NCBI GenBank assembly: GCA_030832365.1
Contig: JAURJF010000059.1
Location: forward strand, 362 to 5,921
Length of the DNA stretch: 5,560 nt
From: Candidatus Nanopelagicales bacterium
Lineage (GTDB): Bacteria; Actinomycetota; Actinomycetes; Nanopelagicales; Nanopelagicaceae
Direction: 5' to 3'
Both the position numbers and the translations under genes were made by a program. The notes beneath the pieces were generated by a model. It made no database searches. It worked only from the letters and a program-made list of their open reading frames with translations, and had not been told where the DNA came from. Below, in pieces: positions 1 to 5,560 of the stretch (positions are counted from its first letter, which is position 1; each line of letters starts with the position of its first letter).

Positions 1-2
1 TC

Positions 3-485
3 CCTGCCGGCGCTCCTTGGCAAAAGAACGTTGCAGCAAGTGGGGCTCACCGTCTTGCGATGGTTGAAATTGCCTTGAAGGATTGCATGAGTAAATATCG
101 AGAGCTAGAGATAAGCAGATTTGAAATCGATGGATCAGGGCCAAGTTATGCCTATCAAAGTATTGAGTATTTCAAGCTACAAAACCCTGGAGATAATCTA
201 GTTTGGATTATTGGCAGCGATGCCTTTGCAAAAATTGGCGAGTGGAAAGAGATAGAGCAGGTGGCAGAGAGCGTGGAATTCTTAGTAATTAACCGTCCTG
301 GTCAGCAATTAGAGATTTCTAAAATTCCCAAGTCAATTACCTATAGTCAGATAGAGATAAAGGCCCTTGATCTCTCCTCAACCAAGATTCGCAATTTAAT
401 AAAGGCATCTGAGCCCTATGAATCACTTCTACCCTCTGGAGTTGCTGCCTATATAAAGAGCCAAGGAATCTATGCCGCCGCGTAA
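3..485 (+). CDS. nadD: Nicotinate-nucleotide adenylyltransferase (NadD), 5'-truncated by the window edge
   Basis: NadD transfers AMP from ATP to nicotinate mononucleotide, giving deamido-NAD in cytoplasmic NAD synthesis. The frame is open from the window edge, and 160 C-terminal residues are visible. The ATG at 60 is internal, because the codons before it read PAGAPWQK...HRLAM, the family's conserved P-x-G-x-P-W-Q-K stretch. About 30-35 residues are missing, including the GxFDPxHxGH nucleotide-binding motif. Also visible (fragment numbering) are GPSYAYQS (46-53, the GPSYTxxT region), IIGSDAF (69-75) followed by W81, an RPG (98-100), and the C-terminal SSTKIR (125-130) and LLPSGVAAYI (142-151), which are diagnostic of NadD. 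One oddity is that the usual SYT threonine is alanine and the second threonine is serine. The 3' end overlaps rsfS by 14 nt, so the two are probably co-transcribed and translationally coupled. Identification is secure. Confidence 0.95.
   Translation, partial: PAGAPWQKNVAASGAHRLAMVEIALKDCMSKYRELEISRFEIDGSGPSYAYQSIEYFKLQNPGDNLVWIIGSDAFAKIGEWKEIEQVAESVEFLVINRPGQQLEISKIPKSITYSQIEIKALDLSSTKIRNLIKASEPYESLLPSGVAAYIKSQGIYAAA
463..467 (+). promoter_or_regulatory. Candidate ribosome binding site of rsfS
   Basis: AAGGA lies inside the end of nadD, 4 nt before the ATG at 472. The spacing is a little short, but it is one of the few recognisable Shine-Dalgarno-like sequences in the window and supports that start for rsfS. 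Confidence 0.4.
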
Positions 486-855
486 ATCAACTCTAGAACA
501 CACACAGATAGCTGCATCTGCCGCTATAGACAAGCTTGGAAGCGATCTACTTGCGATGGATTTATCAGAGCAGATGCTCTTAAGTGAAGTTTTTCTCTTA
601 ATCAGTGGAGGCAATGAGCGACAAATTGATGCAATAGCTGATGAAGTAGAGCGCCAATTATCGCTCTTGGGAGAGAAGCCAACTAGGCGCGAGAGTTCAG
701 AGAATTGGATTCTTCTTGACTATCAAGATTTAGTAGTTCATGTTCAAACTCAACAGGCGCGCCAGTATTACAGCCTAGATCGGCTTTGGAATGATTGTCC
801 AAGTATTAAATTAGATGCAATTGCTGCAGCTGATGCTTTTAAGGCAGGCAAATAA
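472..855 (+). CDS. rsfS: Ribosomal silencing factor RsfS (Iojap/YbeB family)
   Basis: RsfS binds ribosomal protein uL14 on the 50S subunit and blocks joining with 30S, lowering translation under starvation. The 127-residue product has the normal length and a single Iojap domain (about 10-110). Visible family signatures are the LLISGGNERQIDAIADEVE-like stretch around residues 42-60 (usually FvIaSGxSxRQvxAIad), the W79-I-L-L-D-Y-Q-D-L-V-V-H core (79-90), and R97-QYY-SLDRLW (97-106), followed by the actinobacterial-looking DCP. The acidic residue that usually precedes FVI (TDYF) is replaced by SEVF, a mild deviation. The ATG at 472 is supported by AAGGA at 463-467. The gene overlaps nadD by 14 nt and ends 2 nt before the phosphatase gene, so it is the middle gene of a compact operon. 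The nadD-rsfS pairing is widespread in bacteria and supports the call. Confidence 0.95.
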   Translation: MPPRKSTLEHTQIAASAAIDKLGSDLLAMDLSEQMLLSEVFLLISGGNERQIDAIADEVERQLSLLGEKPTRRESSENWILLDYQDLVVHVQTQQARQYYSLDRLWNDCPSIKLDAIAAADAFKAGK

Positions 856-857
856 AA

Positions 858-1502
858 ATGGAGAGACAACGCATAGTCCTCTGGCGCCACGGCCAAACTG
901 ATTGGAATATCGCTAATCGCTTTCAGGGACATTCAGATATTGCCTTAAATGAGGTAGGTATTCGCCAGGCGGAGCGAGCAGCGCCACTACTACTTAATCT
1001 TGAACCTTCGAGGATAATTTCAAGTGACTTAATAAGAGCGAGAAAAACTGCAGAGGCGTTAGCTAAGTTATCTGGCCTTGAGGTGCAGATAGATCCAGAT
1101 TTAAGAGAGACCAATGGCGGCAATTGGGAAGGAAAAACTGGAAAGCAGAATAGAGCTGAGGATTATCATCGATTTGTTCATTGGTTAGATGGCGATGATG
1201 AGCAAGCAGGTCAAGTTGGCGAAAAGAGAAGCGAGATTGCCGAAAGAGCTGTCAGAGCAATTGAAAAGGGATTAAGAGGTGATGTTTCAACGCTAATAGT
1301 TGCAACTCATGGCGGAACAGTTCGTTGTATTTTAGGAAAGATGTTAGATATGCCGATGAAGCAATGGTCATCACTTGGCGGATTATCAAATGCGTCATGG
1401 TCGATATTAGAAAATGGCCATCACCGCCCAGGTTGGGTTTTAGTTGAACATAACTCCGGCTCACTACCTGAGCCGATATATGGGGAGGAGAGCGGGGCTT
1501 AG
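858..1502 (+). CDS. gpgP: Histidine phosphatase (phosphoglycerate mutase-like), probable glucosyl-3-phosphoglycerate phosphatase GpgP
   Basis: A 214-residue cytoplasmic enzyme of the histidine phosphatase superfamily (branch 1). The RHG motif is R10-H11-G12, with H11 as the phospho-accepting histidine. N17, Q23, R60 (in SSDLIRARKTA), E84 (in LRETNGGNWEG) and H151 (in ATHGG) complete the active site. From memory these match the catalytic set of M. tuberculosis GpgP (R10, H11, N17, Q23, R60, E84, H159). The later SLGGLSNASW (172-181) also resembles the GpgP ALGGMGNASW segment. GpgP removes phosphate from glucosyl-3-phosphoglycerate to give glucosylglycerate, a solute and a precursor of methylglucose polysaccharides. 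Following nadD and rsfS is the position Rv2419c holds in M. tuberculosis. The usual PGGES loop is degenerate (QVGEKRSE, 119-126), so substrate preference may differ. AGG at 846-848 gives a usable ribosome binding site 9 nt before the ATG. The superfamily is certain; the exact substrate is inference. Confidence 0.85.
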   Translation: MERQRIVLWRHGQTDWNIANRFQGHSDIALNEVGIRQAERAAPLLLNLEPSRIISSDLIRARKTAEALAKLSGLEVQIDPDLRETNGGNWEGKTGKQNRAEDYHRFVHWLDGDDEQAGQVGEKRSEIAERAVRAIEKGLRGDVSTLIVATHGGTVRCILGKMLDMPMKQWSSLGGLSNASWSILENGHHRPGWVLVEHNSGSLPEPIYGEESGA

Positions 1503-1550
1503 TTTGAGGTAAGGTCTGCTCTGAAAGTTAAGAAAAGAGATAAAAAGTTC

Positions 1551-1623
1551 GGGGCTATGGCGCAGCTGGTAGCGCACCTGCATGGCATGCAGGGGGTCAG
1601 GGGTTCAAGTCCCCTTAGCTCCA
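1551..1623 (+). tRNA. tRNA-Ala (anticodon GGC)
   Basis: A complete 73-nt cloverleaf. The acceptor stem is 1551-1557 paired with 1616-1622 and contains the G3:U70 wobble pair, the main alanine identity element. The D arm is GCGC (1560-1563) with GCGC (1572-1575). The anticodon stem CCTGC (1577-1581) pairs with GCAGG (1589-1593) around loop ATGGCAT, with anticodon GGC at 1584-1586 reading GCC and GCU. The variable loop has 5 nt, and the T arm is AGGGG/CCCCT around TTCAAGT (1604-1610). The discriminator base is A1623. The CCA tail is not encoded, as the next bases are CGTT. The gene sits 48 nt after the gpgP stop and 4 nt before the next start codon. A tRNA-Ala near the nadD-rsfS-phosphatase cluster also fits actinobacterial gene order. 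Confidence 0.97.
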
Positions 1624-1627
1624 CGTT

Positions 1628-2584
1628 ATGGATAGTAACTCAGAGAAAAACGCGCTAGCTCTCCAAGTAATTCCCCGCGGATGGAGCGCAAGTGATCTTG
1701 GTGATCAAAGCGGCAAACACTTTCTTATAACTGGAGCATCTAGTGGTATTGGCCTAGAGAGCGCTAGAGAACTAATTAGAGCAGGTGCGCAGGTGACAAT
1801 TGCTGCAAGAGATCTAAAGAAAGCTGAGCAGGTAGTAAAAGAACTATCGAGTCAGAGAGCTAAAGTCTTGCAGTTAGATTTATCAGATCTAACTAGCGTT
1901 AGAAAAGCGGCTAGAGAGGTAAAGCAAGAGATAGATGTTTTGATATTAAATGCTGGGGTTATGGCAACTCCATTTACAAAAACTGCTGATGATTTTGAAC
2001 TACAAATGGGAGTGAATCATCTTGGCCACTTTGCACTTGCTGGGCTTTTATCGGATCGAATCAAATCAAGAGTTGTTTCAGTATCAAGTGCGGCTCATAG
2101 ATTTGGAAATTTTGGCCAAGGTAGCCAAGATGCAGTTAAAGATATCTGCCTTGGCAGAATTAAATATCAACCATGGTCGGCCTATGGGGCAAGTAAATTA
2201 GCTAATCTGCTATTTACATTTGAATTAGAGAGAATTGCTAGAAAAGCCAATTATAGTTTTAGCGCATTTGCCGCCCATCCTGGTTATGCAAATACTAATT
2301 TGCAGAGCGTTGGACCAAAGATGCGAGGAAGCATTATTGAGCAGCGAGGCACAGCCTTTGCTAACGCCCTTATTGCGCAATCAGCATCAAGGGGAGCGCT
2401 TCCAACTCTATGCGCAGCAACATTTCCAAATCTCTATGGCGCTTCATATCTTGGTCCTGATGGATTGTTGGAGATGCGTGGTTTTCCAAAAGCAACAAGA
2501 GCTCGCTCTATCGCCTATGATCAAGGCTTGGCGCGAAACCTCTGGAGCGTTAGTAGTGAATTAACTGGAGTTAATTGGCGGTAA
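1628..2584 (+). CDS. Short-chain dehydrogenase/reductase (retinol dehydrogenase / protochlorophyllide reductase-like), probably NADP-dependent
   Basis: A 318-residue cytoplasmic oxidoreductase with one Rossmann domain. It has the dinucleotide-binding TGASSGIG (35-42), AAR (59-61) after strand 2 where a basic residue usually means NADP(H) preference, LDLSD (83-87), NAGV (108-111), N130, the catalytic serine in SVSS (151-154) and Y186-x3-K190. After these come HPGYANTNL (217-225) and a terminal SSELTGVNW (309-317). The N-terminal GWSASDLGDQSGK lead-in and the ELTGV ending are typical of actinobacterial SDRs loosely named retinol dehydrogenase or light-dependent protochlorophyllide reductase-like. 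The substrate cannot be read from sequence, and nothing nearby suggests chlorophyll synthesis. The start is forced: an in-frame TAG lies at 1616-1618 inside the tRNA, and no other ATG, GTG or TTG comes before the TGASSGIG motif. No ribosome binding site fits, so translation is probably leaderless-like. The gene is followed after 9 nt by leuS in the same frame. Confidence 0.9.
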   Translation: MDSNSEKNALALQVIPRGWSASDLGDQSGKHFLITGASSGIGLESARELIRAGAQVTIAARDLKKAEQVVKELSSQRAKVLQLDLSDLTSVRKAAREVKQEIDVLILNAGVMATPFTKTADDFELQMGVNHLGHFALAGLLSDRIKSRVVSVSSAAHRFGNFGQGSQDAVKDICLGRIKYQPWSAYGASKLANLLFTFELERIARKANYSFSAFAAHPGYANTNLQSVGPKMRGSIIEQRGTAFANALIAQSASRGALPTLCAATFPNLYGASYLGPDGLLEMRGFPKATRARSIAYDQGLARNLWSVSSELTGVNWR

Positions 2585-2593
2585 TCTAGGGCA

Positions 2594-5053
2594 ATGCTCT
2601 CGGCCTATGACTTTCACTTTATTCAAGAGAAGTGGTTGCCAGTATGGGACAAGCTAGCGCCGTTTAGATCAGGGGATGCAAGTGATCCCCGCCCTAAGAA
2701 ATATGTACTGGATATGTTTCCTTATCCATCAGGCGATCTTCATATGGGCCATGCCGAGGCATATGCCTTAGGTGATGTGATTGCTCGCTACTGGGTGCAA
2801 AAGGGCTTTAACGTCATGCATCCAATTGGCTGGGATGCATTTGGTCTCCCTGCTGAAAATGCTGCAATCAAGCGTAATGAAGATCCAAGTATCTGGACCT
2901 ATGAAAATATCAATACCCAGAAAGCTTCAATGCGTAGATATGCCTGCTCATTTGATTGGGATCGAGTGCTCTACACCTGCGATAGCGAGTACTACCGATG
3001 GAATCAATGGATATTTTTAAAGCTTTATGAAAAAGGCCTGGCTTATCGTAAGAACTCACCAGTTAATTGGTGCCCGGATTGCCAGACTGTTTTGGCAAAT
3101 GAGCAGGTAATTGCTGGGCTCTGTGAACGCTGTGATAATCCAGTAACAAAGAAGAAGTTAAGTCAGTGGTATTTCAAGATAACTGATTACGCTGAGAAAT
3201 TACTCGATGACATGAAAGAACTTGAGGGCAAGTGGCCTGAGAAAGTTCTAACTATGCAGCGCAATTGGATTGGCAAATCTGTTGGAGCTGAAGTTAAATT
3301 CAATATTGAGGGAAGAGATGAGGCTTTAACGGTCTATACCACTAGGCCCGATACTCTCTATGGCGCAACATTTATGGTAGTTGCCGTTGATAGCGAATTA
3401 GCTAGAGAGTTAGTGGCTAATACCAGCGTGCAGGGTGATTTTGAAAAGTACTTTGATAGCGTTAAGTCAGCAAGTGATATTGATAGATTGGCAACTGATA
3501 GAGCCAAGAGCGGCATTTTTCTAGGACGCTATGCAATAAATCCAGTTAATAACGAGCGAATTCCAATTTGGGCTAGTGATTATGTATTAGCTGATTATGG
3601 AACTGGGGCCATCATGGCTGTTCCTGCTCATGATCAGAGAGATTTAGATTTTGCTAGGGCGATGAAGCTTGCGGTAAGAGTAGTTGTTCAAGTAGAGGGG
3701 CAAGAAGATCCTGCCGTTAGCGGAGTTGCTACTAGCGGCTCTGGGGTAATGGTTAACTCTGGCAGCTTAAATGGGCTTGATAGCGCAGCGGCAATTGGAA
3801 AGATAATTGCAGAACTTGAGGCAAAGAATTTAGCAAAGGCATCTAATAACTATCGCCTAAGAGATTGGTTAATTTCACGTCAGCGTTATTGGGGAACTCC
3901 ATTTCCAATTATTCACTGTGAGAAATGCGGCGAAGTGCCGGTTAGCGAAAGTGAACTACCAATTAAATTGCCTGACTCTAAGTCCTTAGATTTAAGGCCA
4001 AAGGGAACTTCACCTCTTGCCACAGCAACAGATTGGGTCAACGTTAAATGCCCAAAGTGCGGCGCAGACGCTCTTAGAGATACCGACACTATGGATACCT
4101 TCGTTGATTCATCTTGGTATTTTTTGCGCTATACCAGTGTTAATACCCACGATAAACCTTTTGATAGAAAAGAAGTTGATACCTGGCTACCAGTAGATCA
4201 ATATGTAGGTGGAGTAACCCATGCCATCTTGCATCTTCTCTATTCACGTTTTTTTACCAAAGCTTTGAAAGATATGGGATATATCAACTTCTCAGAACCA
4301 TTCACCAGGCTTCTTAATCAAGGAATGGTTTTAATGGATGGCTCTGCTATGAGTAAGAGCCGTGGCAATTTAGTTGCCCTCTCTGAAGAACTTGAGAAAC
4401 ATGGCGTAGATGCCATCCGGTTATCAATGGTCTTTGCAGGTCCGCCAGAAGATGATGTCGATTGGGGCGATGTCTCCCCAACTGGATCATCTAAGTTCTT
4501 GCATCGAGCTTGGCGCCTTGCTGGAGATGTCAAGAGTGAGCCAGGAATTGATTTCTCAAAAGGTGATTTAGAGCTAAGAAAGATTTCTCATAAAGCTCTT
4601 CAAGATATTTCATTTGCTGTTGAGTCCTTTAGATTCAATGTTGTTGTGGCAAGGATTATGGAGCTAGTAAATGCTGCAAGAAAAGCAGTTGATTCAGGTG
4701 TTGGTCCATCAGATGCTGCAGTAAGAGAAGCTGTTGAAATAGTGGCGATTTCACTCTCCTTAATCGCGCCTTATGCCGCTGAAGAGATGTGGGAGGTATT
4801 GGGACATGAGCCATCAGTTGCTAGAGCGGGATGGCCAAGTGTTGATCCGAAGTTATTAACCCAAGACTCTGTTACCGCTATCTTTCAGATAAACGGCAAA
4901 ATCAAATCTAGAGTTGAAGTATCACCTGATATTACCGATGAAGCCCTTGAGAAGATGGCTTTAAGTGATCCTGCGCTATTGGCCGATCTTGGGGGAGTAA
5001 GCCCTAAGAAGATAATTACCAAGGCTCCAAAGTTTGTTAATGTAGTTTTATAG
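2594..5053 (+). CDS. leuS: Leucyl-tRNA synthetase (LeuRS), compact type
   Basis: This enzyme charges tRNA-Leu with leucine in the cytoplasm. The 819-residue protein appears complete. Class I signatures are HMGH (50-53, the HIGH motif in PYPSGDLHMGH) and AMSKS (585-589, the KMSKS loop with K588 kept and the first lysine replaced by alanine). A zinc site is formed by C160, C163, C177 and C180, and a second Cys4 set by C442, C445, C486 and C489. The CP1 editing domain (about 225-415) keeps TTRPDT (249-254), YGTGAIMAVPAHDQRD (335-350) and the editing aspartate D347, so proofreading should work. DTMDTFVDSSWYF (498-510) begins the return to the catalytic core. The anticodon-binding helices follow, and a C-terminal tRNA-binding domain ends in FVNVVL. 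Only a few residues join LNQGMV (574-579) to MSKS, so the leucine-specific insertion is absent. The ATG at 2594 fits the family's YDF...I..KW...W opening. The likely ribosome binding site, AGGG (2588-2591), is only 2 nt away, so coupling to the upstream SDR gene is likely. Confidence 0.97.
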   Translation: MLSAYDFHFIQEKWLPVWDKLAPFRSGDASDPRPKKYVLDMFPYPSGDLHMGHAEAYALGDVIARYWVQKGFNVMHPIGWDAFGLPAENAAIKRNEDPSIWTYENINTQKASMRRYACSFDWDRVLYTCDSEYYRWNQWIFLKLYEKGLAYRKNSPVNWCPDCQTVLANEQVIAGLCERCDNPVTKKKLSQWYFKITDYAEKLLDDMKELEGKWPEKVLTMQRNWIGKSVGAEVKFNIEGRDEALTVYTTRPDTLYGATFMVVAVDSELARELVANTSVQGDFEKYFDSVKSASDIDRLATDRAKSGIFLGRYAINPVNNERIPIWASDYVLADYGTGAIMAVPAHDQRDLDFARAMKLAVRVVVQVEGQEDPAVSGVATSGSGVMVNSGSLNGLDSAAAIGKIIAELEAKNLAKASNNYRLRDWLISRQRYWGTPFPIIHCEKCGEVPVSESELPIKLPDSKSLDLRPKGTSPLATATDWVNVKCPKCGADALRDTDTMDTFVDSSWYFLRYTSVNTHDKPFDRKEVDTWLPVDQYVGGVTHAILHLLYSRFFTKALKDMGYINFSEPFTRLLNQGMVLMDGSAMSKSRGNLVALSEELEKHGVDAIRLSMVFAGPPEDDVDWGDVSPTGSSKFLHRAWRLAGDVKSEPGIDFSKGDLELRKISHKALQDISFAVESFRFNVVVARIMELVNAARKAVDSGVGPSDAAVREAVEIVAISLSLIAPYAAEEMWEVLGHEPSVARAGWPSVDPKLLTQDSVTAIFQINGKIKSRVEVSPDITDEALEKMALSDPALLADLGGVSPKKIITKAPKFVNVVL

Positions 5054-5107
5054 CGATATCCACAGCGCCTACTTCTCCACTAATAGAGTTAATTAAAGAA
5101 ATAATAA

Positions 5108-5135
5108 ATAGCCATACCTGATTTCATCAGGCTAT
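5108..5135 (+). promoter_or_regulatory. Inverted repeat overlapping the comEA start codon
   Basis: ATAGCC (5108-5113) is the reverse complement of GGCTAT (5130-5135), and inside them TGAT (5119-5122) pairs with ATCA (5126-5129) around a TTC loop. An alternative register extends the inner stem to CCTGAT/ATCAGG (5117-5122/5126-5131) with outer ATAG/CTAT. The 3' arm covers the bases just before comEA and the first two bases of its ATG. Folded in mRNA, it would hide the start. A short T run (5139-5142) follows, so a weak terminator after leuS is the alternative reading. The pairing is seen directly; the function is inference. Confidence 0.4.
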
Positions 5136-5560
5136 GAATTTTGCGAAATTAAAAGAAGATTTTCAGGATTACACCTACTCACAGCGAAGAGCGCTTATCG
5201 CTATCTCTCTAGTTGCCATACTCTTTGCCACATTTCTCTTCACCAACACTAGGGGAAGAGCAGTTGCGCAGGAATCTGCTAAACCCACGCTAACTATGCC
5301 GGCAGTAGCCAAAACCATACTCATTCATGTCGCTGGCAAAGTTAAACGACCAGATGTTTACCCACTACTTGCAGGCTCTAGAGTCTCAGATGCAATAAAG
5401 GCAGCAGGTGGAGCACAAAAAGGAGTTGATTTAAGCGATATCAACTTAGCTCGAGTCTTGGTAGATGGTGAACAGGTCTATGTGGGATATGTTGCAAAAG
5501 TTAGCTCTAGTAGTAGCAAGAGTAGTAAGACGAGATTTACTGGAGTCATCAATGTTAATA
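5134..5560 (+). CDS. comEA: ComEA-family DNA-uptake protein, 3'-truncated by the window edge
   Basis: ComEA is a membrane-anchored DNA-binding protein that captures double-stranded DNA outside the membrane and passes it to the ComEC channel. The visible 142 residues comprise a short cytoplasmic N-terminus ending in R18-R19, one transmembrane segment (about 20-37, ALIAISLVAILFATFLF) and a linker. Next comes an SLBB domain (about 61-118, with ILIHVAGKVKRPDVY and a GSRVSDAIKAAGG segment), then a Ser/Lys-rich linker (124-132). The final residues, TGVINVN (136-142), match the start of the DNA-binding helix-hairpin-helix domain (usually GKININTA), which continues past the edge. The ATG at 5134 is the first possible start, as an in-frame TGA lies at 5119-5121, and it is needed to include the membrane anchor. 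The gene lies 80 nt after leuS, as in several actinobacteria. The upstream CAGG is only 2 nt from the ATG and lies in a hairpin, so translation may be weak or controlled. Confidence 0.92.
   Translation, partial: MNFAKLKEDFQDYTYSQRRALIAISLVAILFATFLFTNTRGRAVAQESAKPTLTMPAVAKTILIHVAGKVKRPDVYPLLAGSRVSDAIKAAGGAQKGVDLSDINLARVLVDGEQVYVGYVAKVSSSSSKSSKTRFTGVINVN

Noticed and set aside
429..614. Minus-strand open frame across the nadD/rsfS junction.
   Set aside because: It lies opposite two well-recognised genes and its translation shows no recognisable domain.
923..1464. Two minus-strand open frames within the phosphatase gene (923-1123 and 1252-1464).
   Set aside because: They are antisense to a gene with a full catalytic residue set, and neither shows a recognisable motif.
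1503..1550. Possible promoter for the tRNA-Ala gene (TAAAAA at 1541-1546 as -10; TTGAGG at 1504-1509 as -35).
   Set aside because: The two hexamers are about 31 nt apart, too far to work together, and each alone is a weak match in A-rich sequence. A promoter is plausible here but not supported.
1599..1623. 3' end of tRNA-Ala as an integration site for a mobile element.
   Set aside because: There is no second copy of the tRNA 3' end in the window, no integrase gene, and the following genes look like core chromosome.
2235..3020. Plus-strand open frames inside the SDR gene (2235-2564) and leuS (2781-3020).
   Set aside because: Both are out-of-frame readings of strongly conserved coding sequence, with no family resemblance of their own.
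4318..4533. Minus-strand open frame opposite the MSKS region of leuS.
   Set aside because: It is explained by constraint on the LeuRS coding strand, and its translation is low-complexity and unrecognisable.
5056..5064. ATATCCACA just after leuS resembles a DnaA box (TTATCCACA).
   Set aside because: It is a single copy with one mismatch, has no neighbouring boxes or AT-rich unwinding region, and no dnaA or dnaN nearby. Chance is the best explanation.
5081..5107. AT-rich stretch with TAATAA (5102-5107) as a possible comEA -10 element.
   Set aside because: No convincing -35 element lies 16-18 nt upstream, and AT-rich spacers produce such matches by chance.

Overview
The window reads as ordinary, tightly packed chromosome from a low-GC actinobacterium (roughly 40-45 % GC by eye). 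The gene order nadD - rsfS - histidine phosphatase - tRNA-Ala - (SDR) - leuS - comEA resembles the conserved actinobacterial neighbourhood in which nadD, rsfS and gpgP (Rv2421c-Rv2419c in Mycobacterium tuberculosis) lie close to comEA. Low GC, very short intergenic gaps and weak or absent Shine-Dalgarno sequences suggest a streamlined planktonic lineage such as the freshwater acI group (Nanopelagicales). That taxonomic guess is inference.

Left part (3-1502): the 3' portion of nadD overlaps rsfS by 14 nt, and rsfS is followed after 2 nt by a histidine-acid phosphatase that resembles mycobacterial GpgP residue by residue. These three genes look like one operon covering NAD synthesis, ribosome silencing and a sugar-phosphate phosphatase. 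A 48-nt gap then leads to a complete tRNA-Ala(GGC) at 1551-1623, which carries the G3:U70 identity pair.

Middle and right (1628-5053): a short-chain dehydrogenase/reductase begins only 4 nt after the tRNA, and its only possible start has no room for a ribosome binding site. It is followed after 9 nt by a complete leuS of a compact type (819 residues, one clear Cys4 zinc site and a second probable one, no leucine-specific insertion). From memory this differs from the long, cysteine-poor LeuRS of mycobacteria.

Right edge (5054-5560): an 80-nt gap holds an inverted repeat whose 3' arm runs into the start codon of comEA. The comEA gene is cut by the window edge just as its helix-hairpin-helix domain begins. 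ComEA points to DNA uptake.

I see no mobile element, CRISPR array, phage gene or obviously novel system. The points most worth checking are the tRNA/SDR junction, the type of LeuRS, the hairpin over the comEA start, and whether the phosphatase is a true GpgP.
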